A stretch of 64,000 nt of DNA, from NCBI RefSeq assembly GCF_001510715.1, contig NZ_LMTJ01000008.1:124001-188000 (forward strand), in the 5' to 3' direction. A program made the translations under genes and the position numbers. Shown here one piece after another: positions 7,997 to 16,207 of the stretch (its first letter is position 1; every line of letters starts with the position of its first letter). The notes under the pieces were generated by a model. The model was not told the origin of the DNA. It did no database searches and worked only from the letters and a program-made list of their open reading frames with translations. The DNA is from Bacillus sp. FJAT-29814. Lineage in GTDB: Bacteria; Bacillota; Bacilli; Bacillales; Cytobacillaceae.

Positions 7997-9709
7997 ATGC
8001 TCTTCTATGACTTTGAGGTATTTGAATATGATTGGCTGGTTGTAATCACTGACACGGATACTAAGTCGGAGCAGGTCTTTGTAAACAATACCCAAGCATT
8101 AATCGATTTCTACAACCAACATAAGAAGGATATCTGGGTTGGGTATAATAGCCGACACTATGACCAGTACATTATGAAAGCTATCATTTGTGGGTTTACC
8201 CCACAAAAAATAAATCACTGGATCATCACTAAGCGTCAACCAGGTTGGAAGTTTTATAAGGATTTTTGGAAAATCCAGTTTTACAACTATGACGTAATGA
8301 CTGATAAAAACAAATCCCTTAAGCAGCTGGAAGGTTTTCTTGGACATGATATCCGTGAGTCAACGGTAGATTTTACAATCGATCGTCCACTCACGGAGGC
8401 AGAAATTGAAGAAGTTATTAAGTATTGTCGCCACGATGTTCATGAAACCATGCACATTTTTATGGAGAAAATTGAAGAGTTTCAATCTCAAATGGAACTG
8501 CTGAAAATGTTTAACCTTCCACTAAAACACATCTCGAAAACAAAAGCTCAATTGGGTGCAGTTATCCTGGAAGCAAAACAACCACAGACGCCTAGAAATG
8601 ACGAGTTTGATATTTCATTCCCGCCAACATTACGGGTCTATAAATACAACGAAGTACTTGAGTTTTATTGGGAGAATCGAGACTATAACAAGTTTTTAGA
8701 AATGAATATAGCCGGAGTCCCAACCGTCTTTGCCTGGGGCGGTTTACACGGTGCCAGACGAAATTATTACGACACCGGACATTTTATTAATATCGACGTG
8801 GCCAGCTATTATCCTGCCATGATGATTGAGTATGATTATTTATCTAGAAACGTTAAGAACCCTGAAAAATTTAGGCAGATTCGAGACACCCGATTAAAGT
8901 ATAAGTCAGTAAAAGACAAGCGGGAAAAGCCACTGAAAATTGTTATTAATGGGGCATTCGGCGCTACGAAGGACAAGTTCAATGAACTCTATGATCCAAG
9001 ACAATTTAACAATATCGTTATTGGCGGCATGACCTTGATGGTGGATTTAATAGAGATGCTTGAACCATACTGCCAGGTTATCCAGGCTAACACCGACGGT
9101 ATATTAATTAAGCTCTATCGTGAGGAAGATTATGCGCTTATTGACGACATTTGTTATGAGTGGGAGCAACGGACACGAATGGAACTTGAATTTGAGTCCT
9201 TCCACAAAGTTATTCAAAAAGATGTGAATAATTACATCCTTGTTCCTTTCGGAGATTTATACGATGAAAAAGGAAAACCAAGATGGAAATCCAAAGGGGC
9301 TTACGTTAAAAAGCTGGACAACTTGGACTATGACTTGCCGATTGTTAATCAGGCGATTGTAGATTTTTTCCTCAAAGGCATTGACCCTGAGGAAACAATA
9401 TTCGAATGCACGGAGTTAAGGAAGTTCCAAAAGATAGTGAAGGTTTCTGGTAAATATGACTATGCCAGGTATGGAACGAAGCGAATGAAGGAAAGAGTGT
9501 TCCGGGTTTTCGCATCAATTGATAAAAACGACAAAGAGTTAGTTAAAGTAAAGGACGGTAGCGCGAACAAAATATCATACACACCGGAACGCTGCTTTAT
9601 TATCAACAACGATGTAACCGGGATGTCGATACCCGGGAAGCTAGATTACTGGTGGTATTTGGATTTGGCGAACGAACGGATAAATGCATTTTTAGGGAAA
9701 GGGGAATGA
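7997..9709 (+). CDS. Family B-like DNA polymerase with 3'-5' exonuclease
   Basis: 570 residues. The N-terminal exonuclease shows ExoI (YDFEVFEYDW), ExoII (GYNSRHYDQYI) and ExoIII (YCRHDVHETM). The polymerase shows motif A (NIDVASYYPAMM), motif B (KIVINGAFGATKDK) and motif C (QANTDGILIKL), the DxxS(L/Y)YP and DTD(S/G) signatures of family B enzymes. It should copy the phage genome. ATG 7997 is chosen over TTG 7991 because of AAGGTGA spacing. It is shorter than typical family B polymerases and is a compact phage type. Confidence 0.88.
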   Translation: MLFYDFEVFEYDWLVVITDTDTKSEQVFVNNTQALIDFYNQHKKDIWVGYNSRHYDQYIMKAIICGFTPQKINHWIITKRQPGWKFYKDFWKIQFYNYDVMTDKNKSLKQLEGFLGHDIRESTVDFTIDRPLTEAEIEEVIKYCRHDVHETMHIFMEKIEEFQSQMELLKMFNLPLKHISKTKAQLGAVILEAKQPQTPRNDEFDISFPPTLRVYKYNEVLEFYWENRDYNKFLEMNIAGVPTVFAWGGLHGARRNYYDTGHFINIDVASYYPAMMIEYDYLSRNVKNPEKFRQIRDTRLKYKSVKDKREKPLKIVINGAFGATKDKFNELYDPRQFNNIVIGGMTLMVDLIEMLEPYCQVIQANTDGILIKLYREEDYALIDDICYEWEQRTRMELEFESFHKVIQKDVNNYILVPFGDLYDEKGKPRWKSKGAYVKKLDNLDYDLPIVNQAIVDFFLKGIDPEETIFECTELRKFQKIVKVSGKYDYARYGTKRMKERVFRVFASIDKNDKELVKVKDGSANKISYTPERCFIINNDVTGMSIPGKLDYWWYLDLANERINAFLGKGE

Positions 9710-9710
9710 A

Positions 9711-11105
9711 ATGCGGCAGCTTGATTTATTTCGAGAAATCATAGTGGACAATTTTGCGGGCGGGGGCGGCGCCTCCACAGGAATTGAAATGGCGACAGGT
9801 TTATCGGTGGATATCGCTATCAATCATGATCCGGCTGCAATAGCAATGCATCGGGCGAACCATCCGGATACGGAGCATTACTGCGAAAGCGTCTGGGACG
9901 TGGACCCGATAAAAGCAGTCAAAGGGCGCAAGGTAGGATTGGCATGGTTTTCTCCGGACTGCAAACATTTTTCAAAAGCAAAAGGCGGTAAACCAGTTGA
10001 TAAAAACATAAGGGGACTGGCTTGGGTGGCGGTTCGGTGGGCTGCCAAGGTCCGTCCGCGGGTCATTATGTTGGAGAACGTGGAGGAGTTCCAAGACTGG
10101 GGGCCGGTCGGTAAAGACGGAAAGCCTATAGAGAGTAAAAAAGGAATCACGTTCAATAGATTTATAAAATCGTTTGAAAAGCTTGGCTATGTGGTTGACT
10201 GGCGAGAGCTTAAGGCATGCGACTACGGAGCACCAACCATTCGCAAGCGATTTTTCCTAATTGCAAGATGTGACGGCCGGCCGATAGCGTGGCCGGAACC
10301 TACTCACGGAGAACCGGAAAGCCTGCCAGTCAAAATGGGCAAGTTAAAGCCTTGGCGGATATCGGCTGAAATAATTGACTGGTCTTTACCTTGTCCTTCC
10401 ATTTTCGAAAGGAAAAAGCCTCTTGTTGAGAAAACCATGAGACGGATTGCATTGGGCCTAAAAAAATTTGTTATCGATAATCCAAAACCGTTTATAGCAC
10501 CTGTCGAATATTCCGGAAACGACAATAGCAAACTTGTATCTGCGTTTCTAACAAGCTACTACACTGAGACCAGCTCAAGGGAAGTAAGGGGATTGTCGTT
10601 AAACGAACCTCTTCACACAATCACTGCTGGTGGCAACAGATTTGGATTGGTAACAAGCCATTTAATTAAATTCAGAGGTAATAACATTGGCCACAGGATG
10701 GATGAACCTTTGCATACAATAACGGCCGGCGGAAATCATTTAGGAGAGGTTAGAGCATTCCTTATGGCTTACTACGGTTCTAGCATCGGCCAAGACTTAA
10801 AAGAACCACTCCATACAATCACAACAAGAGATCGGTTTGGGCTTGTTACTGTACATGGCCAGGAATATCAAATTACCGATATCGGCATGAGGATGTTAAA
10901 GCCGTGGGAGCTGTATCCGGGCCAAGGGTTTCCTGATAACTACATCATCGATAGGGATGACAAAGGCAATCCATATCCGGTCAAGGAACAAGTGGCTCGT
11001 TGCGGAAATTCTGTTTCTCCAATGCTACCGGATGCGCTTGTCCGGGCGAATTTGCCGGAATTTTGTTCAAATGAAAGCCGATATAAAAGGGCAGTTGCCA
11101 ATTAA
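9711..11105 (+). CDS. C5 cytosine-specific DNA methyltransferase
   Basis: 464 residues. Motif I is DNFAGGGGASTGIE, the catalytic motif IV reads WFSPDCKHFSKAKGG (Cys present, with PDC in place of the usual PCQ), and motif VI is IMLENVEEF. The C-terminal motif IX/X region is readable near RCGNSVSP. The target-recognition region carries three copies of an EPLHTIT element spaced exactly 99 bases (10605, 10704, 10803). It methylates cytosine at an unknown site, probably to protect phage DNA from host restriction. ATG follows GGAAAGGGGAATGA. Confidence 0.9.
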   Translation: MRQLDLFREIIVDNFAGGGGASTGIEMATGLSVDIAINHDPAAIAMHRANHPDTEHYCESVWDVDPIKAVKGRKVGLAWFSPDCKHFSKAKGGKPVDKNIRGLAWVAVRWAAKVRPRVIMLENVEEFQDWGPVGKDGKPIESKKGITFNRFIKSFEKLGYVVDWRELKACDYGAPTIRKRFFLIARCDGRPIAWPEPTHGEPESLPVKMGKLKPWRISAEIIDWSLPCPSIFERKKPLVEKTMRRIALGLKKFVIDNPKPFIAPVEYSGNDNSKLVSAFLTSYYTETSSREVRGLSLNEPLHTITAGGNRFGLVTSHLIKFRGNNIGHRMDEPLHTITAGGNHLGEVRAFLMAYYGSSIGQDLKEPLHTITTRDRFGLVTVHGQEYQITDIGMRMLKPWELYPGQGFPDNYIIDRDDKGNPYPVKEQVARCGNSVSPMLPDALVRANLPEFCSNESRYKRAVAN

Positions 11106-11121
11106 TAAGGGGGTAATAGAT

Positions 11122-11604
11122 TTGCAAAGACCTTTAACGAGTCAAATAGTTATAGATGAGTTTACCAAAATCATAGATTCACAGGATGAAAAAGGTTTTA
11201 AAAAGTACGGCACCACAATCGACCAGGCTAATAACAAGGATTATAACTGGGAGCTCATGGCCTTAGAAGAAACCGCCGATCTACAAAAGTATTTGATCCG
11301 TAGAATTCTACAGGTTTCCGGGGAACTTGTACGGGCAAAAGCGGAGAATAGAAAGTTGGAAAATGAACTAAATGGATACATCGATGATATTGAGCAGCTG
11401 GAAGGGATGCTCGCCCAGGCTAACAACCGAATTGAAGAATTGGAAAGTAAACAATCAACAATATTTGTGGATGAAGATCATCAACTCTTTAAGAAAAAAC
11501 TAGCTGATTTTATGCAACAGATTAATCCCAAACCGACTATGGAGCAAATCGAACAATTAAAGCAGCAGTATTTTGAGAATAGAAAAAGGAAGGATGACGA
11601 ATGA
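11122..11604 (+). CDS. Phage protein with MazG-like segment and coiled coil
   Basis: 160 residues from TTG 11122, which is eight bases after AAGGGGG; upstream in-frame codons run back into the methyltransferase gene and lack a ribosome site. Residues 30-65 (KYGTTIDQANNKDYNWELMA then LEETADLQKYL) resemble the helical core of MazG-like nucleotide pyrophosphohydrolases. The rest is a long coiled coil (residues 65-120). It may be a dNTP-pool protein or only a structural relative. Overlaps the next gene by four bases. Confidence 0.6.
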   Translation: MQRPLTSQIVIDEFTKIIDSQDEKGFKKYGTTIDQANNKDYNWELMALEETADLQKYLIRRILQVSGELVRAKAENRKLENELNGYIDDIEQLEGMLAQANNRIEELESKQSTIFVDEDHQLFKKKLADFMQQINPKPTMEQIEQLKQQYFENRKRKDDE

Positions 11605-12116
11605 GAGACTATCTAAATTCCTTAGAGAAAAATCAGTTTTTGGTTATGAACTCGGTTTTGCAAATGGCGATTGGGATTCGAAATCAGGGTATGGACGGTC
11701 CGAAACTCCAGACAATGCGGGAAGAATGGACCAAACGGGACAACATGACCAAGGATGAACATAAGAGTTTGAAAATGGCAGAAACGTATTTAAGTAAATT
11801 TATTATGTCTGTCTATAACCGCCTCAGCAAGAAAGAGCAGGAACAGATCAACAAAAAACTGATGAAATATGATTTTAAATTGGTCGATGATTTCACTCTT
11901 CAAAAGGTGAACCGGGACATCAAAGACAAAATTCAGAATGCGGTTGTTCCACGGCAGCAGTTTTACGACTGGTGCTCGGAGATTATGGCCGTTAAATGTA
12001 ACGGCTGCACAAAGGATTGGAACGAGTGTGAGCTGTACACGGTATTTGAAGATAATTTCGTGCCAGAGAGTGGCTTTGATTGTGCAACTTGTAGGTTTGC
12101 TTACAAGTTGGAGTAG
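11601..12116 (+). CDS. DUF5651-like phage protein
   Basis: 171 residues, N-terminal helical domain (MRDYLNSLEKNQFLVMNSVL) and a C-terminal Cys-rich part with CNGC, CELY and CATC, a likely zinc-binding knot. The layout fits the DUF5651 phage family. It is translated from an ATG overlapping the previous stop, with AAAGGAAGGATG upstream. Function unknown. Confidence 0.65.
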   Translation: MRDYLNSLEKNQFLVMNSVLQMAIGIRNQGMDGPKLQTMREEWTKRDNMTKDEHKSLKMAETYLSKFIMSVYNRLSKKEQEQINKKLMKYDFKLVDDFTLQKVNRDIKDKIQNAVVPRQQFYDWCSEIMAVKCNGCTKDWNECELYTVFEDNFVPESGFDCATCRFAYKLE

Positions 12117-12145
12117 ACCAGAATCGGTAATAAGAAGGTGAAATA

Positions 12146-12370
12146 ATGAAACTGTATGAAGCTACAAATGGATTCATAGGTTACAGCTATGTTCGTTGTA
12201 ATGTGTGGGCAAATGACGAAAAGGAGGCATTAGAATTAGCTAAAAAAGCCTATAAAGAATCTGACGAAGCGAAAATACATGGAAATAGATACTGGGAAAA
12301 CATTGAACTTGAATTAATTGTTGATTCAGAAAAGGACATTGAACCTTTTTATACTGAACCAACCGACTAA
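12146..12370 (+). CDS. Phage hypothetical protein, 74 aa
   Basis: 74 residues after a GAAGGTG site. Begins MKLYEATNGFIGYSYVRCNV and has a strand-helix-strand layout with a central KEALELAKKAYKE helix, similar in shape to many small phage proteins that carry a conserved W-A-N-D-E-K-E-A-L motif. No function can be named. Confidence 0.6.
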   Translation: MKLYEATNGFIGYSYVRCNVWANDEKEALELAKKAYKESDEAKIHGNRYWENIELELIVDSEKDIEPFYTEPTD

Positions 12371-12386
12371 AAAAAGGTGTGATGAA

Positions 12387-12590
12387 ATGGGGATTTTATA
12401 TAACACAGTAGCAACCCTTCCAGAGCTAAAAAGAAATCACATCATTGAAAGATTACTAGAAAAAGGCATCACAGAAACGAAGGATGGAATCAGCATTTAT
12501 GACCTGGACTATAGGGAATTAAAATTAGAACTGTCTAAAGCGGATTTTCGTGGAATTAATGCAGAATCTGATGCAAATAAATGGTTTTAA
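12387..12590 (+). CDS. Phage hypothetical protein, 67 aa
   Basis: 67 residues starting MGILYNTVATLPELKRNHII. ATG 12387 sits behind AAAAAGGTGTGATG; the longer reading frame from 12318 runs into the previous gene and has no ribosome site. Its stop is immediately followed by the iteron-like repeats at 12592, so the product could be a factor acting there, but this is only positional. Confidence 0.55.
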   Translation: MGILYNTVATLPELKRNHIIERLLEKGITETKDGISIYDLDYRELKLELSKADFRGINAESDANKWF

Positions 12591-12591
12591 C

Positions 12592-12672
12592 GACAGCAAT
12601 CGGGAACGACGGCAATTGACGGCATTTTCAATCGACGGCATGTGAGTTTGACAGCAATCGACTATGACGGCA
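12592..12672 (+). repeat. Iteron-like array: six GAC(G/A)GCA copies
   Basis: GACGGCA or GACAGCA occurs six times on the + strand, starting at 12592, 12608, 12618, 12634, 12650 and 12666. Intervals are 16, 10, 16, 16 and 16 bases. The array fills the noncoding gap just upstream of the primase/helicase gene and is followed by AT-rich DNA (12676-12712). Phased direct repeats followed by an AT-rich stretch, next to the initiator/helicase gene, are typical of a replication origin with initiator-binding iterons. Confidence 0.7.
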
Positions 12673-12716
12673 AACTACAAAATTTTTATGTAATAAATAG
12701 TCGATTTCGAAAGTAG

Positions 12717-14591
12717 GTGATTAACATTTATAAAGGTTATCTCAAAGGCAACGGGAAACATGCTGCCACTAAATTCAAAGACACTGGCAAACTATTATCC
12801 TATAATACCGTTCGAAAATACGATTCCTATGTTGGTATTTTGGAAGATGACTATATTATGGTGGATGTGGATGATATCGACGCAGCTGAAACGCTACTCG
12901 ATATAGTAGAGGACAAAGACATCCAATGTTCAGTCCTGGAGACGACTAATGGATACCATTTTTATTTCAAAGGGTATGACATAACCGCCAATAAAATTAA
13001 GTGGTTTTCTAACATAGGAATCCCTTGTGATTACAAACTAGGGATAAAAAACACCGCGGATCCGTTAAAGATAGATGGGAATGTTCGCCGGTGGATAAGG
13101 AAAGCAACTGAGCATGAACCGTTACCCATTTGGCTTTACCCGTATCATAAGAAAAATCCTAACTTGACCAAGCTATCCGAGGGAGACGGCCGGAACGATA
13201 AACTGTTTACCTATATTTTAAAAATGCAGTCCCAGGGTATGGCCAAAAAGGATATTAAAGAAACAATCGCCATCATCAATAAATACATCCTGGAAGAACC
13301 GGTTGAGGATAAAGAACTAAATATTATCCTTCGTGATGATGCATTTATGAAAGAATCCTTTTTTATAAAGGGTTCTTTCCAGCATGAGAAATTCGGAGAT
13401 TTTTTAATCAATGAGCATCATATATGTAAAATCGCAAACATTTTACATATTTATAAGGACGGTGTGTATTCGGATAAACAGGCTGACATCGAGGAGGCTA
13501 TGATAAAACATATTCCTAATCTAAAGCGAATGCAGCGCCAAGAGACTCTCGCTTACCTGCAACTGAAAGCCAAAGACAAACACTTTTCTCCTACCAAATA
13601 TGTACCGGTGAGGAATGGAGTTTTTAACTTGGAAAAATGGGAACTCGAGGATTTTAGCCCGGAAATTATCACTCGAAACAAGATTCCGGTGCCTTATATT
13701 CCTAAGGCATACTATGAAGTGACTGATAAAACCTTAAATAAAATCGCGGTTAACGACAAAAAAATCAGGGCCATTTTGGAAGAGATTTTAGGCTATATCT
13801 TATTTCGTCGTAACGAATTCGCGGCCACATTTATCCTCACTGGTGACGGATCCAACGGTAAATCATCCTATCTAAAGATAATCCGGAGGTTGGCCGGGAC
13901 GGATAATTGTGCATCATTGGACTTGAAAGAACTTGATCAGCGATTCAAAACGGCAGAGTTGTTCGGTAAGCTCGTTAACATCGGTGACGATATTTCCAAA
14001 GGGTACATTAAGGAATCGTCTGTTTTTAAAAAGTTGTCTACCGGCGAAACCTTAAACGTCGAAAGAAAAGGAAAGGATCCTTTTGATTTTACGAACTATG
14101 CAAAAATGATTTTTTCCGCTAACGAAATGCCGAGAATTAATGATTACACGGACGGACTTGGGCGCCGGTTACAAATCGTTCCGTTTAGAGCAAAATTCAG
14201 TGTTGCCGATGAAGATTACGATCCATTTATTACTGATAAATTGCTGTCAGATGAATCAATGCAATATGTATTGAACTTGGCATTATCCGCACTCAAACGA
14301 TTGCTTACTAATAAACAGTTTACAAAATCGAAAGCTGTCGAAGAAGAATTATCAAAATACCAGGAAGAAAATAATCCGGTTCTTAGTTTCGTCAATAATG
14401 AGGATGTGGAGCTGGAGCGTGGGGTGGTGGGTGATATCTACATGCAGTATAAAGTTTACTGTTCAGAAAATGGATACCAGCCAGTAAGCAATATTAGCTT
14501 TAGCAAACAGATAAAACAGTTTTTCGGATTCAATACAAAGGTTCAAAAAGTAGATGGAAAAAATAAAAGAATTTTTGTAAGTGAAGAGTAA
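12717..14591 (+). CDS. Primase/SF3 helicase (D5-like replication protein)
   Basis: About 624 residues. The N-terminal third has archaeo-eukaryotic primase-like features (YIMVDVDDIDAAETLL, then TTNGYHFYFKG with the conserved histidine). A D5_N-like region follows, and a superfamily 3 helicase with Walker A LTGDGSNGKSSYLK, Walker B-type NIGDDIS and motif C MIFSANEMPR. It unwinds and primes the origin. The start is uncertain: GTG 12717 is inside the AGGTGA site, and ATT 12726 lies at the normal spacing. It follows the iterons at 12592 directly. Confidence 0.88.
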   Translation: MINIYKGYLKGNGKHAATKFKDTGKLLSYNTVRKYDSYVGILEDDYIMVDVDDIDAAETLLDIVEDKDIQCSVLETTNGYHFYFKGYDITANKIKWFSNIGIPCDYKLGIKNTADPLKIDGNVRRWIRKATEHEPLPIWLYPYHKKNPNLTKLSEGDGRNDKLFTYILKMQSQGMAKKDIKETIAIINKYILEEPVEDKELNIILRDDAFMKESFFIKGSFQHEKFGDFLINEHHICKIANILHIYKDGVYSDKQADIEEAMIKHIPNLKRMQRQETLAYLQLKAKDKHFSPTKYVPVRNGVFNLEKWELEDFSPEIITRNKIPVPYIPKAYYEVTDKTLNKIAVNDKKIRAILEEILGYILFRRNEFAATFILTGDGSNGKSSYLKIIRRLAGTDNCASLDLKELDQRFKTAELFGKLVNIGDDISKGYIKESSVFKKLSTGETLNVERKGKDPFDFTNYAKMIFSANEMPRINDYTDGLGRRLQIVPFRAKFSVADEDYDPFITDKLLSDESMQYVLNLALSALKRLLTNKQFTKSKAVEEELSKYQEENNPVLSFVNNEDVELERGVVGDIYMQYKVYCSENGYQPVSNISFSKQIKQFFGFNTKVQKVDGKNKRIFVSEE

Positions 14592-14623
14592 ATTTTTGCG
14601 CCTTTCCAAAGATGGTCAAAAGG

Positions 14624-15003
14624 TCGTGACCGATTTTTGGTCAAACCACTTTTAAAAAGTCAGTATTATCAATGGTTGAAAAAAAGCATTTGACCGTTTT
14701 TTGGTCACGAAAATGGCTAAAATAGTGACCGTTTTAATAAAAAATCATCAAAAAACAGGTCAAATGCGTTACCTGTTACCTAATCCGTTACCTCGAAAAA
14801 GTCAGTAATATCAATGGTTTTGGTGGTGTCGGTAACAGGTAACAGATAAAATCAACTTCTTAATAAAATATATAATAATAAATATAAAAATTTTAATTTT
14901 ATATAAGAAAAATAGGGGGTAAATGCGTTACCAAAGGGGTCGAAACTTGTCGGAAAGTCAGTCGTATCAAGGCTTTGAGTCGGTAACAGATGGTAACGCA
15001 TTT
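14624..15003. repeat. Three nested inverted-repeat modules around a shared core
   Basis: The 439-base gap between primase and late regulator holds no credible gene. A core AAGTCAGTnnTATCAA(T/G)GG occurs three times (14657, 14799, 14955). Each is bracketed by inverted repeats: module 1 by TCGTGACC/GGTCACGA (14624-14631/14703-14710) and GGTCAAA/TTTGACC (14639-14645/14689-14695); module 2 by GTTACCTGTTACC/GGTAACAGGTAAC (14768-14780/14831-14843); module 3 by AAATGCGTTACC/GGTAACGCATTT (14921-14932/14992-15003). AAATGCGTTACC recurs at 14762. An AT-rich stretch (14850-14910) lies between modules 2 and 3. Function unknown; origin, protein-binding or RNA roles are all possible. Confidence 0.75.
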
Positions 15004-15030
15004 TGTCGAAATAAAGGCAGGTGAGCATGT

Positions 15031-15429
15031 TTGTATGAATGGCTGCGGGATTATCAACAATTAGAAGAAGAAGTTTCTTACGTAGAATTTGAACTTGAGC
15101 GTTACAAAAATGAATTAAAAAGATGGATGGGTGCCGGTGATTTATCCGGTATTCAATTACACCCAGATTCAAGAGCATCAAAGTTAGAAGATATCATTGC
15201 TGCTACAGAATATGAATTAGCACACAAAATGAATGATCTCTATAATGCTAAGAAATTGATTAGTAAATTCAAAGGCTTAGAGAATAAAATTTTATATATG
15301 AAGTATGTTGAAGGTAAAACATTAACAGAAACGGCTTACGAGTTAGGATACACGCCAGGACATATTTACAATAAGCATGCTCAAATTATTAAAATGATAA
15401 ATTTCGCACATCATCTGAACTTAAGTTAA
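15031..15429 (+). CDS. ArpU/RinA-like late transcription regulator
   Basis: 132 residues: an N-terminal coiled coil (residues 5-30), then a C-terminal sigma-70 region 4-like HTH (MKYVEGKTLTETAYELGYTP, residues 90-110). Proteins of this ArpU/RinA class turn on late genes of Gram-positive phages and normally sit just upstream of the packaging genes, as here. TTG 15031 follows an AGGTGAG site. A strong terminator follows at 15489. Confidence 0.75.
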   Translation: MYEWLRDYQQLEEEVSYVEFELERYKNELKRWMGAGDLSGIQLHPDSRASKLEDIIAATEYELAHKMNDLYNAKKLISKFKGLENKILYMKYVEGKTLTETAYELGYTPGHIYNKHAQIIKMINFAHHLNLS

Positions 15430-15488
15430 ATTGTAGCGATAGAACCCATTGAAAATCTCCATTATGCTAATAACATAGAATTCTATCA

Positions 15489-15523
15489 AAAAGACATCAT
15501 CTTATCGGATGGTGTCTTTTTAT
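15489..15523 (+). terminator. Rho-independent terminator after the late regulator
   Basis: A 13-bp stem, 15489-15501 (AAAAGACATCATC) with 15508-15520 (GATGGTGTCTTTT), one G-U pair, six-base loop, ending in a T-run. It isolates the early/regulatory operon from the late genes. Confidence 0.9.
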
Positions 15524-15540
15524 ATGTACTCCATGCCTGG

Positions 15541-15654
15541 CTATGATTGACTGTGCGACGCAGCATGTCATAGTTTCGGTTACCTCTTCCAGCCGTGATG
15601 CCAGCGGTTAAGGTGTGGATCGGCACGGCTCGCCATCTGCCGAAGTAAAGATGG
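15541..15654 (+). ncRNA. Candidate structured RNA (three hairpins), GC-rich
   Basis: Between the terminator at 15489 and the next gene (15684) is a distinctly more GC-rich stretch without an ORF. Three inverted repeats follow one another: CTATGA/TCATAG (15541-15546/15568-15573), AGCCGTG/CACGGCT (15591-15597/15624-15630) and CCATCT/AGATGG (15633-15638/15649-15654). It could be a leader of the late transcript, a small phage RNA or a binding site for the ArpU-like regulator. No known RNA family was recognised. Confidence 0.35.
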
Positions 15655-15683
15655 TTCTAATATTTATTAGCAGGTGATTGCTT

Positions 15684-15842
15684 ATGAAAATTGCTGATCA
15701 TTTATCAGATGAACAAATTAAGCAGCTGAAGAATATTAAGTCACCTAAGAAAAAGAAACAAGAGAGAGTAAATTGGCCCGAGATCATGGGAATGAACAGG
15801 GATATCTACACTAGGAAAAATGGGGCGGTGAGGCGGAAATGA
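15684..15842 (+). CDS. Small basic phage protein, 52 aa
   Basis: ATG after CAGGTGAT. 52 residues: MKIADHLSDEQIKQLKNIKS, a lysine-rich linker, then NWPEIMGMNRDIYTRKNGAV. This short basic protein is common just upstream of the HNH/terminase genes in phages of low-GC Gram-positives. Its stop overlaps the next start. Function unknown. Confidence 0.7.
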   Translation: MKIADHLSDEQIKQLKNIKSPKKKKQERVNWPEIMGMNRDIYTRKNGAVRRK

Positions 15843-16207
15843 AACATGAATTACAATTTGAATGTTTAGATGAATACTGCAAGACAATTGTCATAGGGCA
15901 TGGTTATCGAATGGATGGCATTCGTTGTCCTAGATGTGATGGTCCTGTGGTTCCTAAACCATTTACAAAGGTGAAAAAGATTAGTGAAGATGCTTTGTAT
16001 GTAAGAAATGAAATCATAAGGCGATGTAAGAAACATTGCTTCGATTTAACACCCGAACAAGTTGAAACTGTGCTGGAAATATATAAGAACAAAGAACCGA
16101 TTGCTCCGATAAAGGAGAGTGAGGTTGTCATACCTTTAACCTTAGATGGTAAAGAGATTTCTAGAATAGTTACAGAATCATTAAAAAGGTTGAGACGAAA
16201 TGATTAG
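15839..16207 (+). CDS. Phage zinc-ribbon protein, 122 aa
   Basis: 122 residues with an N-terminal zinc ribbon made of C9..C14 and RCPRCDGP. The remainder is helical and ends with KRLRRND. ATG overlaps the preceding TGA. A nucleic-acid-binding role in the pre-packaging region is likely but unproved. Confidence 0.6.
   Translation: MKHELQFECLDEYCKTIVIGHGYRMDGIRCPRCDGPVVPKPFTKVKKISEDALYVRNEIIRRCKKHCFDLTPEQVETVLEIYKNKEPIAPIKESEVVIPLTLDGKEISRIVTESLKRLRRND

Noticed and set aside
9711..11105. Inactive methyltransferase because the PCQ motif is missing
   Set aside because: The catalytic cysteine is present as SPDC; PDC variants are common in phage C5 methyltransferases, so activity is expected.
10957..11121. 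Longer N-terminus for the MazG-like/coiled-coil gene
   Set aside because: The extension lies in another frame of the methyltransferase gene and has no ribosome site; TTG 11122 with AAGGGGG is better.
12592..12672. CRISPR array
   Set aside because: Repeat unit of seven bases with 3-9 base gaps and no cas genes; iterons explain it better.
15541..15654. tRNA gene
   Set aside because: No cloverleaf, T-loop GTTCRA or acceptor pairing could be drawn; the three hairpins do not fit a tRNA.
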